A DNA stretch of 64,000 nucleotides from Macrotrachela quadricornifera. Taxonomy: Eukaryota > Rotifera > Eurotatoria > Philodinida > Philodinidae. Location of the stretch: contig JAJEKB010021268.1 of NCBI GenBank assembly GCA_022393335.1, forward strand, positions 531,505 through 595,504, written 5' to 3'. The notes beneath the pieces were generated by a model. It was not told the DNA's origin, ran no database searches, and saw only the letters and a program-made list of their open reading frames with translations. Positions 35,618 through 48,620 of this stretch are shown here, piece after piece (the first letter of the stretch is position 1; every line of letters begins with the position of its first letter). The position numbers and the translations under genes were made by a program.

Positions 35618-38484
35618 AATTACCAAGTTTTATTTTTTTTATCAAAAAAATAGTATTAATTCTGAAAAAAACAAAAGAAAGAAAGAAAAGTATATATTTA
35701 TATATGTTTCTTTCTCTCATAAAACATCGATGATGATAACAACTAACAAGAAGACGTCACTAACGTTGTTGTTGTTTTTTTTTCTTTTTCTAACCCCTTT
35801 CTAAGCCCTCAATGGTATACAAATATTGTTTTTTACAATAACATCTTTTGCATGTCTTTCTTTCTTTCTTTTCTTTTTTTTTGGTGACAAGAAATTGAAC
35901 ATCAAGTGTATAGACGAAATAATTTATGATTATTTAATAAAAAAAAAAAGAAGAAAAAGAAAAAATGAAATTGAATTATTTATTTATTAAACGAAAGAAA
36001 GAATCATTATGTAATATAGTGACTCATATATTTTTTTTCATTCTAAAGAATAATATATGTATAATTATACCTTATACTTTTCGGTCATGGGAAGAAAGTG
36101 TAACCCCATCGATTACATTGGTTCACAATAAACAAACAGCTGTCTAAGGACATTTCCTTTTTCTTATTTTTTTAATATTGAAAAACAAACTTTTTTTTAA
36201 AATTATATAATGAAAATAATGAATTTATGTATATATATAGTACTGACCATTGAATTTCAGTTTTTTATTTTTTATTAATTAATATATTTTAAATAGGATA
36301 TCGATTTCTAAAACATATAAGAATATCTAGTTATTTATTCGGAAATTATTTGCTTATTGTTCCCATTTCATATGTTGTTTAAGAAAGAATATTCTTAAAT
36401 ATAACATAACAAATCAAATAGTTCATATCAATATACATTCATCATCTTTGAAACTAAGAATATGTAGATCAAGGGTAACGAAAAAAGCAAATAAACAACA
36501 TAGATATGAATACCCAAAATAGTACTCAAAGAAAAATGTATAATGATTTTATTTTATCAAGAAGATTTAATAGTAGATTTTGACATATTTATTCAACAGA
36601 TAAAATTTAATAAAGATGTATAGGAGAAATAATGTATTATTAATTCTAAGGAATGGAACATTGAAAGATTGGAATGATATTAGAGATTTTATGTTGTTCT
36701 TACAACCGAATATAAAGAAACTCAATAGACTATAAAAAGTTCTATTTCAATTAACTCGAATATATTTTCTTTCTCTATTCAGATTCTAAGAATTTTCCAC
36801 TAAATTCACCATAATTTTGTTTTTTCTTATGTTATATCGAAAATCATTACATTTTAGTAATGCTCAACGTGTATAACAAGAACAACCAGTGGTTTCAACT
36901 GATTTTTCTTGTACAAAATTGATCGATGAAATCTCTAAATCGTAGTTAAATATCTTCTTTCAGTTTCTGTAAGAAGGAGTACATTCGAAAACAGCTGAAA
37001 TTTGAATTTTAGGATAATATTTCATATCTGTATGCGTCATAATTTGTTAGGAATATCCGTAAAATACTAAAAAGATCATTTATTCTGGATCATCCATTAT
37101 ATTAAGAATAATTTTTAAGATTTTAAAACTAAAAAAATAAATTTTTTTCAAAATGTACTACATACCCTCTTTTTTAGTAGAATGTATATAAGAATCTACT
37201 GTTGACAAGAACACTAGTTCTATCTATCGATTGATCGTTAATAAATGAATTATTCGATTGGATTAATTTAAACCAATTTCAATTCAATATAAAATTTAAT
37301 AAAAATCATACATATAGTCTCAATTGTTAGCGAATATGTTTAATAAAAAAAAATCATTTTTTTAAATTAAATAAAAAAATTCTTTAAATAGCGCCACATT
37401 CACTGATCGAATTAATTATTAATCCTAATTCGTTTATAGAATAACCTATGACTCATGAACCAATTTATAAAAAATATGTCACAAAATTCTTCGTTCATAG
37501 TTGATAAACTTCAGGTAACAAAAAAATCGTATCTAAAAGATAGGTAAAATAAATTTCAAATGGAATTTAGTGATTATTTAAAATAAACTCTATCAATTGA
37601 AAGCAGAAGCAAACTTTTACTGCTATTAATGTTTGTTCTTTAAATAAATACATTACTAAATAAATATGAATTTGTTTATTTAGTCACAACTTGCATCATA
37701 AAGAAAAAAAAACAAACCAATGATGAGCTAATTTCGAGCCTATAAAATATTCTATATAAAGATAGAACAATCATATGATTCAACTTTGCTGTAGATTCAA
37801 AATCGTGACTTATTTGAGTACTATGAATTATGAAATATGTAATTATTCTATTCTACTTGTCAATACTGAAGGTGTGATTCTTTTTTTTTTTAATATTTCT
37901 CTCATTATTGCATAAGTAAATAAAGTATTGAATGCATTAAAAAGGTAGACGGCACTTGAATGTCACTTGACAATGAAATGTGAAGTGTAGTCACAAATGT
38001 TGATTATCGAAAAAATCGATATTTCATTACTTTTAGGTTCTCTATATCGTTACAAACCATTAGAATCTAGTGCATCTCAAATATCAGAATTGGCAAAATC
38101 CATTCAGCTATTTGCTTAGCCATAAATCAGAGCATTAAATTTTCGTTATAAACAACTATTTTCAGTTCTCTTCCTTTTTACACGCAAGTTATCGCAAGAG
38201 TATTTTTCTTGGATCTATTAATGCAAATTTTCATTCATTTAAAGATATTATATAGAATTTATTATAAAACATTTTCAATACATTGCTTGAAAAAAATTCT
38301 TACAAATAATTTTTATTGCCAAGAATATTAATTTTAATAACAAAAATAGAACCAAAAAGAAAAAAAAAACGAACGACAATAATTATTAGTAAAAAAGAAA
38401 AAGTTCAATTATAAATGAAATATGATAGTAATTAAAAGTTATATCTGACACCATCATTATTATAATAATAATATTATTATTAAT
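35618..38484. other. Intergenic, no gene recognised
   Basis: AT-rich with T- and A-rich low-complexity runs around 35750-35960. A 60-codon frame at 35965-36147 has no supporting signals. Confidence 0.45.
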
Positions 38485-41032
38485 TTATACAATACTTTCT
38501 GAACGAGTATCAATTTGTGGTAAAGTATATTGTTTAAAATTTCCTGTTGAACATTGTGATGAATAATGATGACAACATACAGGCATTATAACAGTTGTAT
38601 TTGGTAATGTTGTTGATAATATATCATATGATTGTTTTAATGTATTTGAATGATGATAAAGAATATTTGTTCGAGGAAAATATGGTCGAATAGTATGTGT
38701 ATTTGTTTGTATAACTGGTTTAAATGCACTATGAAGAATATTTTCCGATGGAATTGTTTCATAAATATGATAATCAATTGAATTATTTGATGGTAATGGA
38801 TGTATAAGTGAAGATAATTGACATAGATTAGTTGTTGTTGTATTATTTGATTTTAATTGTGAATGTTTTGATGATGATGATGATGTCGATGTTGATGATA
38901 TTGTATTTGTTTGTTCATGATATAAATGTTGCATTAAACTATGTTGTAATTCTTCATGAATAAATGATGAATTTGAATTATTTTCTATTTTACATTTTGA
39001 TTGATTTTTTGTATATCTAATATAACAAAAATAAAAAAATAATTTATGAAATTTTTTTCTTTTTTGTTAAATTTTACTTTTTACACATATAACAAATGAT
39101 GATATTTATAGAAAATATAACAATAGTTATTCCACTTAAAATTGCTATAAGAATATCTAAAAATTGAAATATAAAAATAAATAAATTTACATATTTATTT
39201 ATACTTGAATCAATTGTATTTATTATTCGTTTTTGTAATTTAGTATTAATTGTTGATGATGATGATTGTTGAATAAAATAATTTTTTTTGAAATTTTTTT
39301 CTTGATGAATAAATGATATAGTTGGATATTGTGTAGTTGTTAGTATTTTCGGAGATGATATTGTTGTTTGAATATTTCCACAATGAATAGTTAATGGTAT
39401 TGATTGTTGATTTATACGTCGTTCACATATAAATGCATGTTCTTCATTACATGATCGTTTTATCCAACCATCTTGAGTATGTAATATACAGTTTCCAGTA
39501 TTCGATGATGAACGCCATGGCCACCATGAATGTACTAGAAAATAATTTTAAAAAAATTATATGATTCGTTCAATAAAATGAACAGGGAAATCTTTCTAAC
39601 GGGTAAATTGTTTTCAAGTTGAATGTATGAACATAATGTAGGCCCTAATGAAATATGAATACTTTGAAAAGAGTTCATGTCGAGAGCTTATTGCTGTTGA
39701 ATATTGCATTTTTATGATATTTTTTAATAGAAAGTCGTAGTCTCTCTCTGAGTTTTGAATTGAAACTTTATACATAGACAGGTTTTAATGAGGATAGTTT
39801 ACTGAGATGTAGCTATGGTAATATCATGTTTTTTTGCATCGCTCGTATTTATTAGCAGATTTCGATGTGGTTATTTTAGATTAGAAATAATCAAGAAATC
39901 CGAAAATTTCACAGTAAACTATTTCCAATAAGACCTATCTTTTATGCGAGGAAAATCTTTGCTAAAATATCACGATTATAATGATTTTTTTCTTACCATC
40001 ATATTGATTTGATATCCAAAACGATGCTAATTGTTGTTGCTTATTTTTAAAAAAAAAATTTATTAATTTTTTTTCTTGAATAATATCATATAAATGAATT
40101 AAATTTGAATTAATTGATAAACATTTATCTTGTGCTAAATTCCATGTTTGTTTATTTAAAAATATTTTTATACATTTTGAACCAATATTATATTCATCAT
40201 TATTACATGGATAATAACCTAAAATAAAAATAAAAAAAATTTTTTTTTTCTTTTTTGTTTCTATTTTTTTTACCATTTAAACGAATCCAAAATCCTGATT
40301 GACTTAATGTTTCATCTGTTTGAAATTTTAAATTAATTTGATTTTTTATTGTTAATAATGATGCACCAAATGGTAATGTTCCTGAGAATGATAAAAATTT
40401 ATCATTATCTTGTAAATTAAATGAAAGATTTTCAATATCAATAATAATATTCGATTGTTTTTCTGATTGAACTGTACAAGTACAATTAAGATTATTTGGA
40501 TATTCATTTGGAAACATTGGACTTATTAAATTTATACCATTTGATGTTGTTATACTACCTTTCGAACATATATCAATATTTGTTGAATCTTAAAAAAATA
40601 AAATAACATTTTGTATGACTAACTTAACATTTTAAACTTAAAATTTCAAATAGTTAATATCTTATTTTCTAACATACTTTGAATACATTGATATGAAATA
40701 AATAAATATGTTGCTTCATCTGAACATTTATGTATAAATTGTTGTGTTAAAATAACTTCACATTTTGATATACCATTACAAAGTTCAGCTATTTTATGTG
40801 TATAATCCATAATACAATCATTTTCTGATGGTTGACATTTTAATGATGAATTAATATTATTTAAAGATTTTTTTGTACCATAATGTGACCAACCAATAAG
40901 AATAAATTCATTTAAATTACAATTTATATCCATATGATTAGCAAATTCTTTTTGAGTACATTGAGATTTTGAATACCATTTATCAGATAATGTTAGATGA
41001 AGAATACAAAATATAAAATATATTCTTAACAT
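38485..41032 (-). CDS. Transmembrane SUEL-CUB-C-type lectin protein
   Basis: Minus-strand exons 40678-41032, 40274-40588, 39997-40218, 39078-39534 and 38485-39016; frame kept; 626 aa. A signal peptide (1-16, LRIYFIFCILHLTLS) is followed by a SUEL/galactose-binding lectin domain (about 20-116: LIGWSHYG, CNGISKCEV, HKCSDEATYLFISYQC). Next come a CUB domain (about 125-222: SPMFPNEYPNNLNCTC, GFWIRLNG) and a C-type lectin-like domain (about 224-337: CIKIFLNKQTWNLAQDKC, HSWWPWRSS, CILHTQDGWIKRSC, FICE). A Ser/Thr linker, one membrane span (about 422-446, ILIAILSGITIVIFS) and a cytoplasmic tail of about 180 aa rich in Ser, His and Asn complete it. It probably acts at the cell surface in glycan or protein binding. 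The calcium-binding EPN/QPD motif of sugar-binding lectins is not seen. Intron 3 is unusually long (462 bp). A further 48-bp intron (39157-39204) is possible. Confidence 0.85.
39157..39204 (-). other. Possible 48-bp intron, in frame if kept
   Basis: GTATAAATA..CAATTTTTAG inside exon 4 of the lectin gene, just before the membrane span. Its length is a multiple of three and it has no stop, so both spliced (610 aa) and unspliced (626 aa) products are readable. Confidence 0.5.
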
Positions 41033-41049
41033 TTCGTCGTTTTTTTTAT

Positions 41050-41060
41050 CTAATTTATCT
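41050..41060 (-). promoter_or_regulatory. Splice acceptors upstream of the lectin gene start
   Basis: Two T-rich or AT-rich AG sites lie 18-29 bp before the ATG at 41032 on the minus strand; candidate 5'UTR or trans-splice acceptors. Confidence 0.4.
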
Positions 41061-44000
41061 AAAAAAAAGAAAAGAATTTATTCTATTAATTAACATTCTA
41101 TTATTTGATTTTCTATAAGTAAATTATATTATGTATAAACATTATATCAAAATTAGACTACTATATAAAATGGGAATGTCAATATTGTTAAGTCATAATA
41201 TATCTCTTAATTCATATTGATCTATGTCTGAAGAAAAACAAGCCGCTGTTTATGCTTTGATGAATTCATTTTTTTCTCATGCTATCTCTATATTTTATTA
41301 TACATATTAAAAATATTTCAATATAGACATTGATATTGACAAAGAAAAATAAATGTAGAAATTCAATTCTCTTATTATTTTCTATATATGCCCATTAATA
41401 GAGTCAGTTGAAGGAGACAAGTACTTATCGTCGCATGACAAGTATAATATTCAAATTTATATAGACAGACAGATTGAACAGCTAATTGTAAATGCATACT
41501 TCAACAAACTAACTAACACAAAAAAAAAACTACAATATAATCTATAGAAATGATGACATACTACATGAGTGAATATTAAATCACAATTATGTCAAGTCAT
41601 ACAACGGATTTTCTTCCGTCTCGACTAATACAAATGTACAAAAAAAAAAAAAAAGAAAGAAAAGGATTAATTTCAATTCAATACTACAATGTGTCGAGAA
41701 ATATGAGCCATTTGAATAATTATAATAAGAGACATATTCAATGAAATTTTTAGCTTTTTCTAATATAATGATTATATCTTACTTAAAGTTTTCTTTTTTT
41801 TAAATATTATACTAACTCTTTTTTTTCTTATATTTTGTTGATTAATATTGAAATGTAATGAATTGTTACCTTTCTTTCAAATCTAATGATTTCACATTTG
41901 TCTTATTCTCTGATCTTTATAGAATACATATAAATCAATGATACTTTGCAGATTCTACCATTGATATGTATCATGAAAGATCAAACAGCAGCTATCACTT
42001 GACCTTTACTCGTTTATTTTTTTTTTAAAGATAAGATTAAACTCTCGAAAGACTACCGTCTTGTCATTTCCTTTCATTTTTCGTTCTGTATTCTAGATGA
42101 GCATTCATTTGTCAAATCTTTCTGTTAAATGAGTGAATGACATAAGAGAGAGAGTGAGAAGGAGAAATCATAATAATAATGTAACATAGAAGGATCAAAT
42201 AACATGCAACAAAACTAATTTACATTAAACTCAACCAACTTAAGAAACATGAGTAATTACCTAAATGATAGTTTTATGAGTTTATAAATTTCATTATATC
42301 TTTTTATTATTGTTGATCAAAAACTAAGATATTTTAGAATATAAAAATAAGAATTAATTTTCACCTGCTCTTATATTTCTATTGTTTCTATTGTATATGA
42401 TTAATTTTTTGTTTTCTTAAATTAAATCAAAAATATGAAATGATTCTTTTGTTAAAATAAAAAAAGTTAAATCTATTGAAGATGTAATCAAGCATAGAAT
42501 ATATAAAATTTAATCTAAAGATAAGTTTCACATATGTATTCGAAGTCCAACTGTTACAATTCATTTAGATATATATATATATTTATGTGCGTGTCATTAA
42601 TAAACGTTTAGTTTAGTTTATATGAACGATGCTGATCATCAACATTCATATGCGAAAAAGAAAAATGTTTGTTGAATGCCATTATTGACCTCCAGCTGTT
42701 GAGCGTGTAGAAGGAAAAAAACATATGAATAGATCATGAAAATCAATTCAGACATATTACTTTTTTCAGGTATAATACAATCAATAATAAATAGTCACTA
42801 AGAATGACAACTGAAGGCGTGGTTAAAAACAAATCAATCGTAATCTTTCTTTTTTTTTTACTAATTACAGATGGAATTCTAATGATTAAATAGAAAATAA
42901 TTCTTATTAACACCAGCTGGTTATGATTAGATATATCTTAATAGTTGACTAAATGTGATTTATGATTCTAATAAATGTATCAAGATAAAAGAATTCTATG
43001 TTTAACTATCTAGTTATCATTATCAATTTTTTTTGAACGAGAAAATAAAAATCTAATAAATTGAAATGTGTGTATATTCATCTTACCTTCTTCTATTAAT
43101 GTTTCCGTTAAGAATGATCAATATACATAGAGAAGAGAAAAAGAGAAAAAGAAAGAAAAAAAAAAACAAGCTCACAAGATCAAGTAGCATTTCCGTTAAA
43201 TATGACACAAATCAGTCAAGTAGATGAAGTTAGAACAAAAAGAAAAAGAATTTAATCTGAGTTTTTTTTCTACATGAATACATACATAATGTATTTATAA
43301 TTCTTTAATCACAAATTTTTTTCTAATTATACCTTCCGGAATTGTTTAATATATAATAAAACGAAAAAAAAAGAATCTATAAAATTTTCTTTTCTCACTA
43401 TCCTCAATAGCTATATCTACTATTTTATGACTCTATCAATCGAAAATATGTCTGTCTAAATATTCAGTCCAATAACAAGAACACTCTAGTAGCCTTAGGC
43501 CTCACACACATACATTCAATTTAACCATTTAGACAATCAACAAAATAATCATACATTATTATATGATTTAATTTATCAATGATATTACTACTATGACAGA
43601 ACACATACATATTGAATATTCAGCTTATATTCTAATCTGATTTTATATAGAAAAGTAGACATATATAAAACTGATTAACTTACATTGATATATATTATTA
43701 TATAAGATTAATGATATTATAATACAAAAACACTTCAATATATGATCGTATTTTTATATATATAATTCATCTATTTGTTTACTTCATTAAATAAACGAAA
43801 TGTTTTTCTTGTACATACTACAGGTCAATCGGTCATTTCCACTATTATTTTATTCATTTAACAAATGTAAATATTGAATTTAGAAAGAAAAAAAAGAAAA
43901 AACTTTTCTTTTTCTTTTTTTCATTCCATTTTTATGAATACTATATACTTCTATCGTTAAGTACGTGCAATTGACATAAAAAGTCGGTATGTATAATAGT

Positions 44001-46749
44001 AGTACTTATCTTTGTTGATTATTATAATTACAAAGAATTGTCGTCAAACATTATTCAAATAAACGTAGAAATTTTTCTTCTTAGTCAAGGTCAATCGATG
44101 AGGTTGTCGTTCCCAAAGGTAGAATATAACATGAAAAAAAAAAGAAAAAGAAATTATTACGTGTGTATTCAATTAGAAAACAGACGCAAGGTCATTCATC
44201 TCTTCAATCTCGATTAAGTTTTACTTCATTAAATTCATTTATAAATGCTTGTTGTCAGATGTTCGTTTGACATGCAAGGTAAATTCACATGTTAAATATT
44301 CATTAATTGTCTTGATAAAAACTAAAATAGAATAGAAAAAAAACGATATTTTTACAGATCGATCAATCATGTTTAAAACACATTATATACATATTTATAA
44401 ACTTAAATATAATGTACTACACGTGCGTACTATTCAATCAAAGAGAGAGAGATAAAAAAAAAAGAAATGTTTTGCTTCATTTAGATCTTTACTCATTATT
44501 TTCAATTACAAATTATATGATATTAATCTTCGTTATTTTAGTTTTAGAGAGGGTTCATTCAATTTCAAAGAAATTTATGATATGGATAATTTATTCAACG
44601 AACAAACGATTCAATCAATTATATTGTTTAATAAAAATTGATTTTTTGTTTTAAAAAAAAATAAAACACCATTAATTACTTAGAAAATAATGAAAAAAGA
44701 CAATAGATGACCTACTCAAAGGCGACTACTTCCATTTGGATGTGTATATATACATATAAGTGTGTATCTTATTGATGCAAACTCAAACATAGTAAGAACA
44801 ATCAAGAAGCACTTGCTCATAATTACAGTGATGAATTGTCTGTAGAATGCCGCTATAGTTGTCCAAAGGCTTTACACTTGCTAATTTTGAGCATCTGTGA
44901 GCAGATTCATTCTTTCTTCACATCGTCGTATGTGTTATGTCGGTTAATTCTGGTACACGTAATCTACATATAGAGAAGAAGAAGAAGAAAAAGAAGAAGA
45001 AGAAAAGAAGATTGCGTGAGCAAAGCAACAATGTCTATTGGCGGTACACCGCACACAATCATGTTAGATCTCCGCTGGAGGATATAAACACATACTTAAT
45101 CAATGAACAAACGAGTACCATCATCATCATCATCATCATATAAGATCAGAAAAAAAGGTTATTAAAGATAGGTATATGTTCATATATGTTACATTAAAGA
45201 GTGTCAATATAACCTTGATGAAATCAGCATGATATATCATCATAAGTAGCTTCTTATTATGAATAGTACAATAACAAACAGCTGTACCTAATATCTTACA
45301 AACACCTGTCAATCAACATTTTATATTATTCAACATCAATCAGTATCTATATATTATAGTTTTGAACTATTTTATATTACAACATACTGAATAAAAGAAA
45401 TAAGTCATTTAAACAATAGAATCAATGCATTATATGACATCTGATTGAATTCTAAGTCACATTCACAGACGATGATGACGTAAAGTTCATTACCCTTTTT
45501 TTTTTCTCTTTAACATTATTTAATAGTATATATAACTAGGAAATTGGATCTTCTAGTCTTTATTTAACAAAAAAAAAAAGAGAATCGAGAGATGTTTGTT
45601 GTCTTCAAATAAATTATTAACATACGCGTGTGTTGTAATCATCTTTTTTTTCTCTCAAATGTATTACAAAATATGGAAAATATAATTAGCTCATCGCTAA
45701 TATATATATAGGAGATAAATCCATACACACGCTCGCAATTGTAACAAGATGATCAAGGTTAAAGCTATTTTTATAACTTATGTTCTTTCTTTCTTTCTTG
45801 CTTGCTTTTCAACATATAGATGTTCTTTTGTTGGCTAATGTTGACATTCTTTGATATGGGATGAATAAAGATAACCATTATAGAATACAATTGATAATAA
45901 TTACTTTCGGCTCCTTGTTATATCAGCGTAATAATCTTGTACAATATGTAATGATTTACTTTTTTCATCATAATATATGAAGGTTATACATCTTTATCTA
46001 TAAATAGAATCAATAGAATTTAAGAAAGTGTAAAATTTTATTCATCCTTCATGAAAAACGTTAATTATTAAGAATATCTTTCAAATTTGTTTTATTGCAT
46101 TTATAAATAAATATCGAGCTTCTATCAGAATAAGTTTAGACTATAGACTGGACTTTTCGGAAAAGAAAATTATGAGCTCAATGGTTTTTAATGATGACTG
46201 TTCATCAACTGGTGCTTGATTTAATATGTTACAAATCATAGCAAAATATGATCAATAATAAGGGTAATTTTTAAGAAATTTGTTTTTACAACGTATACAA
46301 TGATGTGTTTTTTTCCATGGTCTAGTGACAAATTCTGACTTCTAGTTGAGAATTAAATTACTAGTGAAAACGCATGTCGATTTAATTTGAATTTAATACA
46401 GGATTATTTTCTTGTAAAGTAACGCTTTAACTATAATAGATAAATAATCTTAATTGACATTTCGAGTCAATTTATCTTTAAGAAAATTTTTAATTAGATA
46501 GATGACTTGTAGGTTGTCCATGAACTGAGCCAGACTGTTATATTGCGTAAGTAATTATGTAGGTTATTCCATACTTTATTTGAACTGAAATCGGTCTATT
46601 TATAGGTTGGATTAGCCAACGAATATGTATATATACAGAAGGGAGATAGATATTATAAAAATAATGAAATAGTGATTGTAAAGATCTAGTCTTCAATAAG
46701 TATTTGCTTCTTGTTTTTATCTTTCAAACCTCAACCGTTTATAGATATA
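41061..46749. other. Long intergenic stretch, no gene recognised
   Basis: About 5.7 kb of AT-rich DNA. Low-complexity GAA/AAG-type (about 44977-45010) and ATC-type (about 45119-45138) triplet runs create short frames that are not genes. Poly-A/T tracts are frequent. No RNA gene seen. Confidence 0.5.
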
Positions 46750-47559
46750 CCCCTGGAAAAAATAAGTTTTATGCTGTATTTTGAGGATATTATTATTCAA
46801 AAAAAGATATTCTTTAAAAAGTAAGGATATATTCTGAAAGCCCGTGAAATTCTACATCTTTTTGTATATTTATATTTTTTGTTAGCATTAATGTATAAAA
46901 AAAATTTTCCAATGAAACGAACATGACTTTCGTACTTCATTTCAATATATTTAGTACACTTATTGACATCTCGAATAGTTTTTCAAGATTTTTTCAGTGT
47001 TAAAAATAAACTTTAAAAAAAAGTAATCATATATTCTGATAGAGCTTGAAATTCTCTGTCGTCCTATTCATTTATTAACTTTTTGGCTTTTGTCTGCTGG
47101 AAACTATTTTGAACATCACTTACACATGCGTAGATACGTTCCTTGGTAAGCTCGAAAGACAAGCAGTTTTTTTTACTATCTTTTTCTTTTTTCTTTGTTT
47201 CTAAAGTTCACCGTGATAGAGCAGTTCAAGTTTTATCAGTATATATAATTACCTGTTCGGAAAGTTATTGTTATCCTTATAATAAAGTTAAAATAGAAAG
47301 GCAAGTGTTACTACAAAAATCTTGAAAAACTATTCGAGAATGTCAATAAGTGTACTGAATATATTGAAATGAAGTACGAAAGTCATGTTCATTTCATCGG
47401 AAAATGGTTTTTATATATTAATGCTAACAAAAAATATAAATATATAAAAAGATGTAAAGTTTCACGGGCTTTCAGAATATATCCGTACTTTTTAAAAAAT
47501 ATCTTTTTTTAATAACAATATCCTCAAAATACAGCATAAAACTTATTTTTTTTGAGGGA
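46750..47559. mobile_element. 810-bp foldback element with TA flanks
   Basis: Arms of about 250 bp (46750-46998 and 47315-47559) are reverse complements (shared ATACAGCATAAAACTTATTT, CATGACTTTCGTACTTCATT and GACATTCTCGAATAGTTTTT with few changes). Ends are CCCCTGG and, inverted, TCCCTCA, both next to TA. A segment of the arm (46811-46865) recurs in direct orientation in the loop (about 47005-47060). No transposase: non-autonomous, Tc1/mariner-style target. Confidence 0.85.
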
Positions 47560-47593
47560 TATATAAAATTTAACATAATAATGTCATATTGCA

Positions 47594-47806
47594 CTATTTT
47601 CGACAACGAGAATGTGAACAAGTTGCAAAATATTGATCAAGTGTTGCTAAACTTATACATGTAAATGTAGTTAATATAAAAATTTGAAGTAAATACCAAC
47701 GAAATTTATAGTAAAAAACTGAAGTTTGTGTTAAATTATATGCAAGATTTTTCTCATTTAATTTATTTATATTTACATAAAAAAAATAAAATTTTCTAAT
47801 TAACAT
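47594..47806 (-). pseudogene. Fragment of a rhodopsin-like GPCR
   Basis: The minus-strand frame ends FILTTFTCISLATLDQYFATC-SHSRCRK and a stop. A hydrophobic helix followed by a DQY tripeptide (in place of DRY) and basic residues is the end of transmembrane helix 3 of rhodopsin-family receptors, and the exact flavour ATLDQYFATCS is one I associate with the large bdelloid receptor families. Only this helix and some upstream sequence remain; helices 4-7 are absent, and the stop lies 34 bp from the edge of the foldback element. I found no matching exon upstream. Confidence 0.55.
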
Positions 47807-47971
47807 TTTTAATCATTAAAAAAAAATGCGTTTTTTTAATTCTATATATTGTCTTTTTCCTATTTTCATGATCCCATTCGATCAAGGTTAATTAGTACTT
47901 TTTATCTTGAATATAACCTATTAGATTGTAAACAAAATTTTTGTACAGTTAAGTGAGTATACATCATACTC

Positions 47972-48620
47972 TTATTTTTTATTCATATTTTGAATATGTT
48001 TTGCAACATTCATAAGTTGATTTTGTAGTTGAATATTTTGTTGATTCATTTGATTACAAGTATTAGTAAGTTCACTGGCAATGGGTACTAATTCATCAAC
48101 AAACGGATTTTTTGATGGAACTTTTACTGTTGCTAAACGTGTATTCCATCGATTTTCAAATCTACTTATTAAATTGTCAAAATAACTAAAAAAAAAAAAA
48201 AGAAAAATTGATCATTGGATATAAATATCTATATAATAATACTAACGTTTTTTGTTCATCTAATAATTCTGATAAACGCCATTCAGATACAGGTTGTTGA
48301 GGACAATCAATAGATTTATGTCCTTCATTTTTACATCGATAACAAATTAATGGCCAATATGGTCGAATATAATATGCATTATTTCCAATATATATTTCAT
48401 CATCATGTAAAATTTTTTCAACAACATCTTCTGATTCAAAATCAACTCGTATTGAATTTAATTCTACACCATTTTGACTATAATTTCGAGAGACTTTTTT
48501 AACACTAGGATAATTTGAACTTAAATCATTATATAATGTTATTTCATCCATAGCAAATGATACATTTGATACAATTAATGATGGTGGTGATGATTTTGAT
48601 GTTTGTTGTATTGAAGGCAT
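47972..48620 (-). CDS. RRM plus CCHC zinc-knuckle protein, LINE ORF1-like
   Basis: Minus-strand exons 48247-48620 and 47972-48185; intron 61 bp (GTTAGT..TTTTTAG); 195 aa. Residues about 13-88 follow the beta-alpha-beta-beta-alpha-beta order of an RRM (SLIVSNVSF, LYNDLSSNYPSVKKV, SIRVDFES, YIGNNAYYIRPY). A zinc knuckle C93-x2-C96-x4-H101-x4-C106 follows. The C-terminus is a predicted coiled coil (NQMNQQNIQLQNQLMNVAKH). The same RRM, knuckle and coiled-coil order occurs in ORF1 of the LINE at 17436-19097 (SLLVKNVNL, NRYPAVKNV, CSKCMGLGHF). Here no reverse transcriptase, poly-A tail or target duplication is nearby, there is a spliced intron, and codon use is as AT-rich as in the host genes. It may be a domesticated retroelement gag-like gene, or a cellular RNA-binding protein of the type such gags came from. 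Confidence 0.8.

Noticed and set aside
44937..45143. 68-codon frame with Lys and Ile runs
   Set aside because: It consists of GAA/AAG and ATC triplet repeats, typical of low-complexity DNA.
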